Shown one piece after another: positions 19,624 through 31,489 of a DNA stretch of 64,000 nt. The notes under the pieces were generated by a model that had not been told where the DNA came from, searched no databases, and was given only the letters and a program-made list of their open reading frames with translations. The DNA comes from Symsagittifera roscoffensis (Eukaryota; Xenacoelomorpha; Acoela; Convolutidae). Position 1 is the stretch's first letter. Each line of letters begins with the position of its first letter. Location: NCBI RefSeq assembly GCF_963678635.1, contig NC_087069.1:38713076-38777075 (forward strand), in the 5' to 3' direction. A program made the translations under genes and the position numbers.

Positions 19624-22600
19624 TTTCTTACAACAAGTTGAGATAAAGGATGCAATTTCCTTTAGGATATTCAATTTTGATTTCTGTATAGAAAATTTCC
19701 TGAAAGTCTTCTATTGCTAAAGTCAGAAAAAATATCAGAGGTCATCGAACCAGCGTTCTATTGTTTTTTATACACCAAATTATCCGCCAAACCAAATGAC
19801 CAGAGCTTCCAAAATGTTTGAAGCGGTATAATTTACTTTACAGTTGGCTTCAGTAGTATGGCCCATTCCAAATCAATTAGACTTGTTTTGAATGTTGAAT
19901 AGGAAATTTATTGTTTGCTCACAAAAAACCCATGAGAGTAGAAATTTAGGAATTAGCATTACAAGCTCCAGCTTAAAGGAAAATTAAAAGTTTCTTGAGC
20001 AACCTAAACTTTTGCAAAATTGAAAAATCAAGCAGAGAAACCTCGTCATATTTGCTTTCCGAGTACACTATGTCACGTTTTTGACCAGAGTACAGTATAC
20101 AAATTATGCGTTTAGTTTATAAAATGCCTCAATATAGGTTTGCTAAGAAGCAATCAATACCTATGTTTTTCATCGAACTGATTTATGAACATACTTTTTA
20201 AAGTTTTACAAACATTTATGTGATTTTCTGGTTTTGAATGCACTGCAAAACTGCACAAGCACACAGTTAGCAGGATTTTTTTGTTTTATCATATGTGATT
20301 GTTACATGTGTCAGAATTTTGCATCTATACTCAAGCTGTAAAAACTTACTTATTTTGACACTGCTGAATTTTTTGAAGGCTAAAATAAACGAGTTCAACT
20401 ACTTTTTTGGAAAAAAATCTTGTAAATAGAACAATGAAGCGCGTGCATCACGCAAAAATCTATAAAATTTGCTACCATACCTAATGTTTGTTCTTCTGAA
20501 GATAAAAACAAAATTCAATTTTTAAAAAGAATTTTACCCGAAATTTTTGACTGAAATTCAAGAGCTGGCTTGATTCTCTTTAGATTCTTTAAATTGAATC
20601 TTATTTCTGGTTGATTCTTTTTTGCTAGTCGTCTAATTCTTTTAACCAGAAAAAAGAGCGTTGAAGAGGTTTGTAACAAAAGTTTTATACTTTCATTCAC
20701 TCTTGTTATCGGCAAAGTCGCAGGACCAAAAATTTGTCAAATAATGAAAATTTCATATGTAAAATGACTAGTTTTTAAAATTCTGCACCAGTTATTTGTT
20801 CTAAATTGAGTTTTTCAATTGTTTTTTCAGTTGCCTAACCAGGACAGATTTTTCTAGAGTAAAATTTCACTAACAAAAGCACAAATTATTTGAAACAATT
20901 GTTTTTGAGGTTTTCGCGGAATTCCAAACCTTGTATCAATCCCTCTAAATTGATTAAAATCATATTTTTAGACGAAAAAAAAAATTTTTTTTTCTACTGC
21001 GAACTTTTTTAAATTAAGTTCAATCTGGTTCATGTATCTAATGGGGCTACTTGACAGCTTAGCGTTCAAGCTTATGTGTATTCACTTGAAGCTGGATGTT
21101 TAAAGAAAAAGAGAAAGAAAAACGATTTTTCTGTTATGTCAAGTTATATTATTGTTCCGACTTTCGATACGAAAGTAACGGAATATTTGTGCTCGGGGTG
21201 GGTTTTTTTTTCTTCAGACAAATTTCGACTTTTTAACTAGCCATTTTTGACGAAGTTGTTTTATATCATTCGAAAGCCAATGTTGTCTTGAGCTTAAATT
21301 TGAAAAGATATTTCACCTGTGATCATTTTGCGTAAAGTTACGAGGGTTTAAAGATTGCCATTTTGGCCATTTTGACCAATTTTGGACAATTAACGCGCGA
21401 TATAATTCACGCGAATACCGCGAAAGCGGAGATTTAATCCGTGTTATAAATCGTTCCAAATTGGTTGAACGAAGCATATTTGCCATAATTGATTTGTTAC
21501 AAGGAACGAAATCTATATTTTTGTACTTTATATGGCGTGTGGGGGGATGATTTTCATAAAAAATTTCAAATTTAAAAAAAAAATTTCATTTTTTTTTCTT
21601 CATTAAATTTTTTATGTTATTACTGCTGCTCCATAAACCTTAAAAGGCAGTCGGAACATTCAGGGCTTCGCCCTGATACGAGCAGTCTTGTTAAGTTCTT
21701 TGAAGTTAGTTCATACAAAAAGGAAATAGTAGAACAAGTGTTCAAAACATAAAAAAGGGAACAGGAGAGAGCGCATTTGGTTTTTTATCATAACAATTAT
21801 GAACTTTGAATGCGAAAGAAAATACTTTCTCCCAATGTGTCACTCCACCACTATAGACCCCCCTAATATAGGATTGGATTTTGTACTTTTTTCTGGAAAC
21901 CTCGAGATCGTTTTTTACTCTAGGTAAGGGAAAGAGCTAAATTGTGACTTAAGCTAGGTTATTTGAGTGTTTGAACGTATCTTAGTCAAAAGCGCATAAA
22001 TCAGAACAACAAAGTGGTGGAGTTTGAGAAACAAAATCGCCTAAAATGAGTTTTTAGACACAATTTCTTCTTTAAATTTCAAACTTGGACTAAAAAGCCA
22101 TGAAAAAGAGAAACTTAAGATCATTCTCTAAGATCAAACTTTTTAGCACCTGGCACAAATCACTGGCACTTGGCAAAAACAACCTCTGCTGGAATGCAGA
22201 TAAGCAGCGTAAATTTTTTTTTGCGAGGGCGTGTTTTTGTAGCGGCAAGGGATACTCGAAACACTTGTACAAAAAGACCCTTTGTAAGAAAACATCTCTG
22301 GGAGGAAAAAAACTTTTTGTCGCATAAAAAAATTTCACAGGGCCCTAAAAGGGCAAACTTTGCAAAGTAGGAAAGGTGGGAACTTCTCAAGACCCTCGCC
22401 ATTATTGCGGGATATTGATCCCGACTAATGAGCCCTGGTTGACCTATGTTGACTTGCGGGTGTTTAAGCACCAAAACGCGTTGAGCATACAGAGTAAAAC
22501 GTCGAGATTTATCTCCCTCTCTTATTTAACAATCAGAGTTGAGAATTGGATAGTTAATAGAGTTCATAGAGATAGTTCAGATATGTAATAAGTACAAGTC

Positions 22601-23697
22601 CTGGTTATCTAAAGAATGTTTTGTTATTTGATTATTAAATTGAACCGGTGGTTTCAAGAGAGGTATAGCTGGACGAAAATTTGGCTAAATTTAAACATGA
22701 AAATTGTGTATTTAGTAGCAGTTTACTCAAAAAAGTCTTCTGAGTACAATTGGTGTCTAAAAGCAGAAAGTGTAGAAGATAACGTTGCCGAACAAATCGA
22801 AGAGGTCTGAAATTCGAATAGCCTCTCAGAAGTGATTATCATGGATAATTGGATTTATAGGCAAAAAATGGTATCTCTCTGATAGCTGGAAGGCTATAAC
22901 TGATATAGATGCAGATACCGAATTTAGAAGCTCGCAAGGAAGTAGCTGCCCAAACAAAACCAACCCTTAAAATGTTTAGTTTTTTCTATTTGAAAAGTTC
23001 TTGGTTTATTGTTGATTGACAAAAACTTCCTCGATGTTAAGTTTGACTTAATGGTTACTTATCTCAAAAAGGAAGAAATAGTTTAACTCTCGATATAATA
23101 AATCAAAACAATCATCAAATGAAAAAAAATCATTAAAACTTTTCAGAAATAAACAAATCAACATGAATATGGAGAGGATAGACAAAGGTCACCAGATGTG
23201 TCCGCTTAGAGTCTACCCATTTTGTTCTGAGAGAAATGATAAACAAAATTTGACATGAAAAAATTATTAAATCATTTTACGCGTCTCAATCAACTTTTAT
23301 CCGAGTTCCGATTAGTTACAATTTGCCAAAAGATCCCAGCCATCATATAAAATTTGTCTGCAATGAAGCACTTAAAAAAGTCAGCAAAACAACTAGGAAA
23401 AGAATTACAAAATTAACCCCAAAAGTTTTTTTTTACAAATACCATATGTGAGTATATAACTAATTAGAGTTGACAGTTTTTTATGTTCTACATTTTTCAC
23501 GACCCATGTGCTGCAGTTTTTAATCTCTACGAAAAATGATCACAACGCGAAACTTTTTAACATTTGGAGTGTCATGTTTCCAGCAGAGATTCTCAACACT
23601 GAGAAACGCTACTATTTTCCAAATTAAAATTCTGAGCAAAAAAATTTTCACTAACTCATGAACTTCGAGTACAAATCTATTTCTAAATTTATGGATA
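19624..23697. other. Non-coding DNA right of copy 1
   Basis: About 4 kb of AT-rich sequence without a recognisable gene. Short open frames around 22090-22590 occur on both strands together, show no family resemblance and are treated as chance. A candidate small mobile element lies at 21154-21676. Confidence 0.5.
21154..21676. mobile_element. Candidate small non-autonomous element with inverted ends
   Basis: GTTCCGACT at 21154-21162 is matched by its exact complement AGTCGGAAC at 21649-21657. The left end runs into a perfect hairpin (ACTTTCG-ATA-CGAAAGT, 21160-21176), and just beyond the right end is a second perfect hairpin (TCAGGGC-TTC-GCCCTGA, 21660-21676). There is no coding sequence inside. 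The size and inverted ends suit a MITE, but no target duplication was identified and 9-bp ends are short. Confidence 0.35.
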
Positions 23698-23699
23698 AA

Positions 23700-24144
23700 A
23701 ATACAGTCTTTTTTTCATTTCATCAACCCAATTTTTTCAAATAAGAAATTGTTTTCAGCCAAAATATTTAGTAAGTTGATTGTTGGTTAAGGAACATATA
23801 ATTTTTCCTATTATTACAAAACAGCGGGACAATTTTTCAATATTTTGAGTTCCTGATATTGTATTGAACACAGAATTTTGGAAAAAAATTGACTGCTTTC
23901 CATTTAATGACTTCAAACAAAATTTGGTCAATTGGTAGGTAAACAGCTCATAGAGTATCATTTTTTTGTTTTGAAAAGGTAATCATATTGGTATTTAATT
24001 TCCTTTTTAAAATAAAAAGTACCAATTGTACTTCCATAATTTGCGCAACTCATTCTAATAAAGAGAAGTTCTTTAAACTTTTAGTATAACAGGGATCATG
24101 AGGTTTAGACTTTTGTGACCTTTTGCGTTTAAGCCCAAAAAAAT
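23700..24144 (-). pseudogene. LINE linker after the endonuclease, copy A
   Basis: Minus-strand frames, broken by stops, contain a basic stretch (KRKRSQKSKP) of the kind found between endonuclease and RT in CR1/Jockey-type LINEs. The RT itself is absent: the sequence to the left of 23698 shows no continuation. Confidence 0.45.
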
Positions 24145-24965
24145 TCATGCTTTTACTAGACTTTTGCTGAAGTTTTGGCAGGCACTATATGGAAAGTGGT
24201 CGCTTGGTAGATTTGATTCAATTATTAAATTTTGTTTCAGGTTTAGAAAGAAAATTTTAAGCATATTTCCTTTCTTTTGTAAGTAATGACTGATCATGAT
24301 ATAATTCGTTTGACAAATCAGTTTTAAATCCGAAAAAAGTTTGTGATAAAATAGGACAATGATCGGAAAAACATTCATCATCTAACTCATTTATGGTTGG
24401 ATTTACTAAATTCCTGATTATGACATGATCTGCACAAGTTTCAGATGTGTCACTAACTTGAGTAGAGCATTTGATCAATAGTTCGAAACTATTAAAGGCT
24501 AGTGTATCTAAATATGATGGCTGTAGATTAACTTCCTTTAATGTATCGATATTGAAATCTCCCATCAGTACAATTGGTACTTTAAAAGCCTCAAGAAACT
24601 CCAGCTCCTTATCGAGATCTTTGACAAACTTAACTAAATCATGACTCGGGGGAACATAAAGCAGTATAATTATAAACTGATATCCACTTTTTTCAATAAG
24701 GATAAAATTGGGTTCTGGTAATGTACTATCAATCTATTAAACAAATTTTGTTGACGATCTGTATCATAGTTTTCCTATCTCTAGTCTTCCTAGTTTTCGT
24801 TATCTTGGTATGAAAGCCTTTAAATTACAGCATATTTAAATCATTCGCTTCCTTAAGCCACATTTCTGTTAGACATACTGCCTTTATGAGAGAATCGAGA
24901 CTACTTAGAAAAGCTTTCAGTTCTTCACAATGTCTTTTACTGACCGTAATTTTAAGAGCAAAATT
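24145..24965 (-). pseudogene. LINE AP-like endonuclease domain, copy A
   Basis: This is the nicking enzyme at the start of LINE ORF2. Read on the minus strand it shows the expected order: a segment with CLTEMWL (near 24870), YVPPSHD (near 24650), the metal-binding GDFNID at 24562-24545, and SDHCPI near 24360, which holds the catalytic Asp-His pair. The frame 24565-24257 is intact for 102 codons. Upstream there is a stop in the stretch before FKGFHTK and a TGA-TAG pair with a frameshift near 24740, so the domain is inactive. Confidence 0.8.
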
Positions 24966-25079
24966 TTAAAATTAGCACCATAATTTTTCGTTGGATTGGT
25001 ATTAGCTGCTGCTCTTCTTTATGATCCCATTTCAGCGGCAGCACGCCAGGAAACACCATGAAGCATTTCCTTAAGTTGT

Positions 25080-25930
25080 CAAAGCTATTGTCCAGGAATA
25101 GGCCCTCCTCGTACAAACCATTACTCTTTAAAAAGTTTTTAGTCGTCTTTCTATAGAAAAAATAGAATTCATTCGCGGGTCATTATTGACTGAATTGTTT
25201 CATCTGATTTTATCAGTTTCAGAAAATTCACTATGCAGCACTTAGGTCTTCGAATATTTTGATGTCTTTAGGCTCCTCGTGGTTCATTAAAATCTTCTTG
25301 TTTTTCAAAAGATGTTTTTTCTTAATTCTTCTTGCAAACCTCGCAATAACTAGCTTGATCTTGCTACTTTGAGACGGCAGCCTGTGCGCAATTGAATAAT
25401 CATTTTCGGATAGTCGTGGTTCTTGCGCATTGCTTTCATCAACTACTTTTTTCTTGCTGTTTCTATCGTCTCCCTTTGCTCGCCACAGTGTAATCTATGC
25501 AGAAGGCATAGTAAGTTATTATTGCTCTGCGATTATATGGTTGTAATCATTCCACTTCTGATTTTGTTTTGAGTTTTACTTTTTTCGCAGAGACAATTTT
25601 CATTATTTGCCCATGACGTAAGATCTTTTAAAAATTTTGGCAATGCCTCTTTCATCTCCACCTTAATCACTTCTTCGACTTGCGCTTCCACTTTCTTGCG
25701 TGGTTTTCTTCAACCCTGGTTTCCTCTCCACGTGGACTCATTTTGCTTGACGGAAGGATTACAGGATAATGGTGTCTCGTTTTGGTACTTGAGCGTTGGC
25801 ATCTTATCTTTCGTATCCTTTTTCCTTTTCGGGTCTCTGCCCAATAAGTTTATCACAACAATTATCTCTTTATCACGAAGAAAAAATGTTTTCTTGAAAA
25901 TGGCAATAAGACCAGTGACAATATAAGGTT
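25080..25930 (-). pseudogene. LINE ORF1 (FP25-like C-terminal domain), copy A
   Basis: Minus-strand frames give a Lys/Glu-rich leader, a segment resembling the LEQYSRR-type start of the domain (here with a stop: LQPYNRR), then IAHRLPSQSSKIK, IARFARRIKKK and IKIFEDL in one frame (about 25440-25231). This is the signature order of the nucleic-acid-binding ORF1 protein of CR1/Jockey/L2-like LINEs. After a stop at 25231-25233 the domain continues in the next frame (FLKLIKSDETIQSIMTRE) and then a third (about 25180-25080). At least two frameshifts and stops make it non-functional. It lies upstream of the endonuclease in the proper ORF1-ORF2 order. Confidence 0.7.
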
Positions 25931-26276
25931 AAGTCGTGTAGGAGGCACAAAATCGAATTGTCAAAACCTATAGTAGCTCTTACCAATAATAAACTCACAT
26001 ACAGGGTAGACAATTAGTGGGTTTCCAATTTGCCCTTGATCTATCCTCTCCCATTGTTGTCTAGAGTTGATAAAGTTGATTTTATTAAATTGTTGCGAAA
26101 TTAATCTTTATTCAATTGATGATTGATTGAAACTGTAATGATGATAGTGATATGGAGAACTCTCTCTTTCTTTTTTCTTAACATCAGCAATTATAACTGA
26201 AAGATAGCAAGTAACATTTTCTGAGGCAGAACAAGGGTTATCGAATGCTGGATAAATAGTTTTCATCAGTTACTAT

Positions 26277-26716
26277 GAGAATAATTTTTTGAATTAAGAG
26301 CACAGTTGATTCTTGTGATAAAAACTAGTCAAAAGTAAACTTAGTTGTTTCTCAAAAGTGAAATGAGAATAATTTTTTGAATTAAGAGCACAGTTGATTC
26401 TTGTGATAAAAACTAGTCAAAAGTAAACTTAGTTGTGTCTCAAAAGTAAAATGAGAATAAGTTTTTGAATTAAGAGCACAGTTGATTCTTGTGATAAAAA
26501 CTAGTCAAAAGTAAACTTAGTTGTGTCTCAAAAGTAAAATGAGAATAATTTTTTGAATTAAGAGCACAGTTGATTCTTGTGATAAAAACTAGTCAAAAGT
26601 AAACTTAGTTGTGTCTCAAAAGTAAAATGAGAATAATTTTTTGAATTAAGAGCACAGTTGATTCTTGTGATAAAAACTAGTCAAAAGTAAACTTAGTTGT
26701 GTCTCAAAAGTAAAAT
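26277..26716. repeat. 88-bp satellite array, 5 units
   Basis: Five head-to-tail units of 88 bp starting GAGAATAATTTTTTGAATTA and ending AAAAGTAAAAT, nearly identical to each other. The unit boundaries fall at 26277, 26365, 26453, 26541 and 26629. The end of the last unit is also the junction of the 3-kb duplication. Confidence 0.97.
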
Positions 26717-27158
26717 ACAGTCTTTTTTTCATTTCATCAACCCAATTTTTTCAAATAAGGAATTGTTTTCAGCCAAAATATTTAGTAAGTTCATTGTTGG
26801 TTAAGGAACATATAATTTTTCCTATTATTACAAAACAGCGGGACAATTTTTCATTATTTTGAGTTCCTGATATTGTATTGAACACAGAATTTTGGAAAAA
26901 AATTGACTGCTTTCCATTTAATGACTTTAAACAAAATTTGGTCAATTGGTAGGTAAACAGCTCATAGAGTATCATTTTTTTGTTTTGAAAAGGTAATCAT
27001 ATTGGTATTTAATTTCCTTTTTAAAATAAAAAGTACCAATTGTACTTCCATAATTTGCGCAACTCATTCTAATAAAGAGAAGTTCTTTAAACTTTTAGTA
27101 TAACAGGGATCATGAGGTTTAGACTTTTGTGACCTTTTGCGTTTAAGCCCAAAAAAAT
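26714..27158 (-). pseudogene. LINE linker after the endonuclease, copy B
   Basis: Same content as 23700-24144, shifted by 3,014 bases; RT is again absent. Confidence 0.45.
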
Positions 27159-27979
27159 TCATGCTTTTACTAGACTTTTGCTGAAGTTTTGGCAGGCACT
27201 ATATGGAAAGTGGTCGCTTGGTAGATTTGATTCAATTATTAAATTTTGTTTCAGGTTTAGAAAGAAAATTTTAAGCATATTTCCTTTCTTTTGTAAGTAA
27301 TGACTGATCATGATATAATTCGCTTGACAAATCAGTTTTAAATCCGAAAAAAGTTTGTGATAAAATAGGACAATGATCGGAAAAACATTCATCATCTAAC
27401 TCATTTATGGTTGGATTTACTAAATTCCTGATTATGACATGATCTGCACAAGTTTCAGATGTGTCACTAACTTGAGTAGAGCATTTGATCAATAGTTCGA
27501 AACTATTAAAGGCTAGTGTATCTAAATATGATGGCTGTAGATTAACTTCCTTTAATGTATCGATATTGAAATCTCCCATCAGTACAATTGGTACTTTAAA
27601 AGCCTCAAGAAACTCCAGCTCCTTATCGAGATCTTTGACAAACTTAACTAAATCATGACTCGGGGGAACATAAAGCAGTATAATTATAAACTGATATCCA
27701 CTTTTTTCAATAAGGATAAAATTGGGTTCTGGTAATGTACTATCAATCTATTAAACAAATTTTGTTGACGATCTGTATCATAGTTTTCCTATCTCTAGTC
27801 TTCCTAGTTTTCGTTATCTTGGTATGAAAGCCTTTAAATTACAGCATATTTAAATCATTCGCTTCCTTAAGCCACATTTCTGTTAGACATACTGCCTTTA
27901 TGAGAGAATCGAGACTACTTAGAAAAGCTTTCAGTTCTTCACAATGTCTTTTACTGACCGTAATTTTAAGAGCAAAATT
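27159..27979 (-). pseudogene. LINE AP-like endonuclease domain, copy B
   Basis: Duplicate of 24145-24965. GDFNID and SDHCPI are again within an intact 102-codon frame (27579-27271), with the same upstream stops and frameshift. The shared lesions show the LINE was already dead when the segment was duplicated. Confidence 0.8.
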
Positions 27980-28093
27980 TTAAAATTAGCACCATAATTT
28001 TTCGTTGGATTGGTATTAGCTGCTGCTCTTCTTTATGATCCCATTTCAGCGGCAGCACGCCAGGAAACACCATGAAGCATTTCCTTAAGTTGT

Positions 28094-28944
28094 CAAAGCT
28101 ATTGTCCAGGAATAGGCCCTCCTCGTACAAACCATTACTCTTTAAAAAGTTTTTAGTCGTCTTTCTATAGAAAAAATAGAATTCATTCGCGGGTCATTAT
28201 TGACTGAATTGTTTCATCTGATTTTATCAGTTTCAGAAAATTCACTATGCAGCACTTAGGTCTTCGAATATTTTGATGTCTTTAGGCTCCTCGTGGTTCA
28301 TTAAAATCTTCTTGTTTTTCAAAAGATGTTTTTTCTTAATTCTTCTTGCAAACCTCGCAATAACTAGCTTGATCTTGCTACTTTGAGACGGCAGCCTGTG
28401 CGCAATTGAATAATCATTTTCGGATAGTCGTGGTTCTTGCGCATTGCTTTCATCAACTACTTTTTTCTTGCTGTTTCTATCGTCTCCCTTTGCTCGCCAC
28501 AGTGTAATCTATGCAGAAGGCATAGTAAGTTATTATTGCTCTGCGATTATATGGTTGTAATCATTCCACTTCTGATTTTGTTTTGAGTTTTACTTTTTTC
28601 GCAGAGACAATTTTCATTATTTGCCCATGACGTAAGATCTTTTAAAAATTTTGGCAATGCCTCTTTCATCTCCACCTTAATCACTTCTTCGACTTGCGCT
28701 TCCACTTTCTTGCGTGGTTTTCTTCAACCCTGGTTTCCTCTCCACGTGGACTCATTTTGCTTGACGGAAGGATTACAGGATAATGGTGTCTCGTTTTGGT
28801 ACTTGAGCGTTGGCATCTTATCTTTCGTATCCTTTTTCCTTTTCGGGTCTCTGCCCAATAAGTTTATCACAACAATTATCTCTTTATCACGAAGAAAAAA
28901 TGTTTTCTTGAAAATGGCAATAAGACCAGTGACAATATAAGGTT
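28094..28944 (-). pseudogene. LINE ORF1 (FP25-like C-terminal domain), copy B
   Basis: Duplicate of 25080-25930 with the same frame breaks, including the stop after IKIFEDLSAA. Confidence 0.7.
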
Positions 28945-29290
28945 AAGTCGTGTAGGAGGCACAAAATCGAATTGTCAAAACCTATAGTAGCTCTTACCAA
29001 TAATAAACTCACATACAGGGTAGACAATTAGTGGGTTTCCAATTTGCCCTTGATCTATCCTCTCCCATTGTTGTCTAGAGTTGATAAAGTTGATTTTATT
29101 AAATTGTTGCGAAATTAATCTTTATTCAATTGATGATTGATTGAAACTGTAATGATGATAGTGATATGGAGAACTCTCTCTTTCTTTTTTCTTAACATCA
29201 GCAATTATAACTGAAAGATAGCAAGTAACATTTTCTGAGGCAGAACAAGGGTTATCGAATGCTGGATAAATAGTTTTCATCAGTTACTAT

Positions 29291-31489
29291 GAGAATAATT
29301 TTTTGAATTAAGAGCACAGTTGATTCTTGTGATAAAAACTAGTCAAAAGTAAACTTAGTTGTTTCTCAAAAGTGAAATGAGAATAATTTTTTGAATTAAG
29401 AGCACAGTTGATTCTTGTGATAAAAACTAGTCAAAAGTAAACTTAGTTGTGTCTCAAAAGTAAAATGAGAATAATTTTGTGAATTAAGAGCACAGTTGAT
29501 TCTTGTGATAAAAACTAGTCAAAAGTAAACTTAGTTGTGTCTCAAAAGTAAAATGAGAATAATTTTTTGAATTAAGAGCACAGTTGATTCTTGTGATAAA
29601 AACTAGTCAAAAGTAAACTTAGTTGTGTCTCAAAAGTAAAATGAGAATAATTTTTTGAATTAAGAGCACAGTTGATTCTTGTGATAAAAACTAGTCAAAA
29701 GTAAACTTAGTTGTGTCTCAAAAGTAAAATGAGAATAATTTTTTGAATTAAGAGCACAGTTGATTCTTGTGATAAAAACTAGTCAAAAGTAAACTTAGTT
29801 GTGTCTCAAAAGTAAAATGAGAATAATTTTATGAATTAAGAGCACAGTTGATTCTTGTGATAAAAACTAGTCAAAAGTAAATTTAGTTGTTTCTCAAAAG
29901 TAAAATGAGAATAATTTTTTGAATTAAGAGCACAGTTGATTCTTGTGATAAAAACTAGTCAAAAGTAAACTTAGTTGTGTCTATAAAGTAAAATGAGAAT
30001 AATTTTTTGAATTAAGAGCACAGTTGATTCTTGTGATAAAAACTAATCAAAAGTAAACTTAATTGTTTCTCAAAAGTAAAATGAGAATAATTTTTTGAAT
30101 TAGGAGCACAGTTGATTCTTGTGATAAAAACTAGTCAAAAGTAAACTTAGTTGTTTCTCAAAAGTAAAATGAGAATAATTTTTTGAATTAAGAGCACAGT
30201 TGATTCTTGTGATAAAAACTAGTCAAAAGTAAACTTAGTTGTGTCTCAAAAGTAAAATGAGAATATTTTTTTGAATTAAGAGCACAGTTGATTCTTGTGA
30301 TAAAAACTAGTCAAAAGTAAACTTAGTTGTGTCTCAAAAGTAAATTGAGAATAATTTTTTGAATTAAGAGCACAGTTGATTCTTGTGATAAAAACTAGTC
30401 AAAAGTAAACTTAGTTGTGTCCCAAAAGTAAAATGAGAATAATTTTTTGAATTAAGAGCACAGTTGATTCTTGTGATAAAAGCTAGTCAAAAGTAAACTT
30501 AGTTGTGTCTCAAAAGTAAAATGAGAATAATTTTTTGAATTAAGAGCACAGTTGATTCTTGTGATAAAAACTAGTCAAAAGTAAACTTAGTTGTGTCTCA
30601 AAAGTAAAATGAGAATAATTTTTTGAAATAAGAGCACAGTTGATTCTTGTGATAAAACTAGTCAAAAGTAAACTTAGTTGTTTCTCAAAAGTAAAATGAG
30701 AATAATTTTTTGAATTAAGAGCACAGTTGATTCTTGTGATAAAAACTAGTCAAAAGTAAACTTAGTTGTTTCTCAAAAGTAAAATGAGAATAATTTTTTG
30801 AATTAAGAGCACAGTTGATTCTTGTGATAAAAACTAGTCAAAAGTAAACTTAGTTGTGTCTCAAAAGTAAAATGAGAATAATTTTTTGAATTAAGAACAC
30901 AGTTGATTCTTGTGATAAAAACTAGTCAAAAGTAAACTTAGTTGTGTCTCAAAAGTAAAATGAGAATAATTTTTTGAATTAAGAGCACAGTTGATTCTTG
31001 TGATAAAAACTAGTCAAAAGTAAACTTAGTCGTGTCTCAAAAGTAAAATGAGAATAATTTTTTGAATTAAGAGCACAGTTGATTCTTGTGATAAAAACTA
31101 GTCAAAAGTAAATTTAGTTGCGTCTCAAAAGTAAAATGAGAATAATTTTTTGAATTAAGAGCACAGTTGATTCTTGTGATAAAAACTAGTCAAAAGTAAA
31201 CTTAGTTGTGTCTCAAAAGTAAAATGAGAATAATTTTTTGATTTAAGAGCACAGTTGATTCTTGTGATAAAAACTAGTCAAAAGTAAACTTAGTTGTTTC
31301 TCAAAAGTAAAATGAGAATAATTTTTTGAATTAAGAGCACAGTTGATTCTTGTGATAAAAACTAGTCAAAAGTAAACTTAGTTGTTTCTCAAAAGTAAAA
31401 TGAGAATAATTTTTTGAATTAAGAGCACAGTTGATTCTTGTGATAAAAACTAGTAAAAAAAAAACTTAGTTGTTTCTCAAAAGTAAAAT
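29291..31489. repeat. 88-bp satellite array, 25 units
   Basis: About 25 head-to-tail units of the same 88-bp sequence as 26277-26716; total 2,199 bp, one base short of 25 x 88 because one unit near 30655 lacks an A. Units differ mainly at one position (TTGTTTCTC or TTGTGTCTC) and scattered single bases. There are no spacers. Confidence 0.97.

Larger units (their letters stand above)
23698..26711. repeat. Tandem segmental duplication, copy A (3,014 bp)
   Basis: The sequence from about 23698 is repeated 3,014 bases further on with only a few single-base differences. The unit contains the 5' half of a LINE on the minus strand and then five 88-bp satellite units. The junction lies in a shared short stretch, TAAAATACAG, so the duplication may have arisen through the satellite. 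Confidence 0.9.
26712..29725. repeat. Tandem segmental duplication, copy B (3,014 bp)
   Basis: Near-identical to 23698-26711. Differences are isolated substitutions, for example a T to C change that turns Asn to Ser in the endonuclease frame at about 27323. Its right end merges into the much longer satellite array at 29291-31489. Confidence 0.9.

Noticed and set aside
22090-22590. Overlapping 60-104-codon frames on both strands
   Set aside because: Frames occur in several registers at once, none resembles a known family, and no copy elsewhere in the window supports coding.
29291-31489. CRISPR-like array
   Set aside because: The 88-bp units are directly adjacent without unique spacers, and the setting is animal DNA; it is a satellite.
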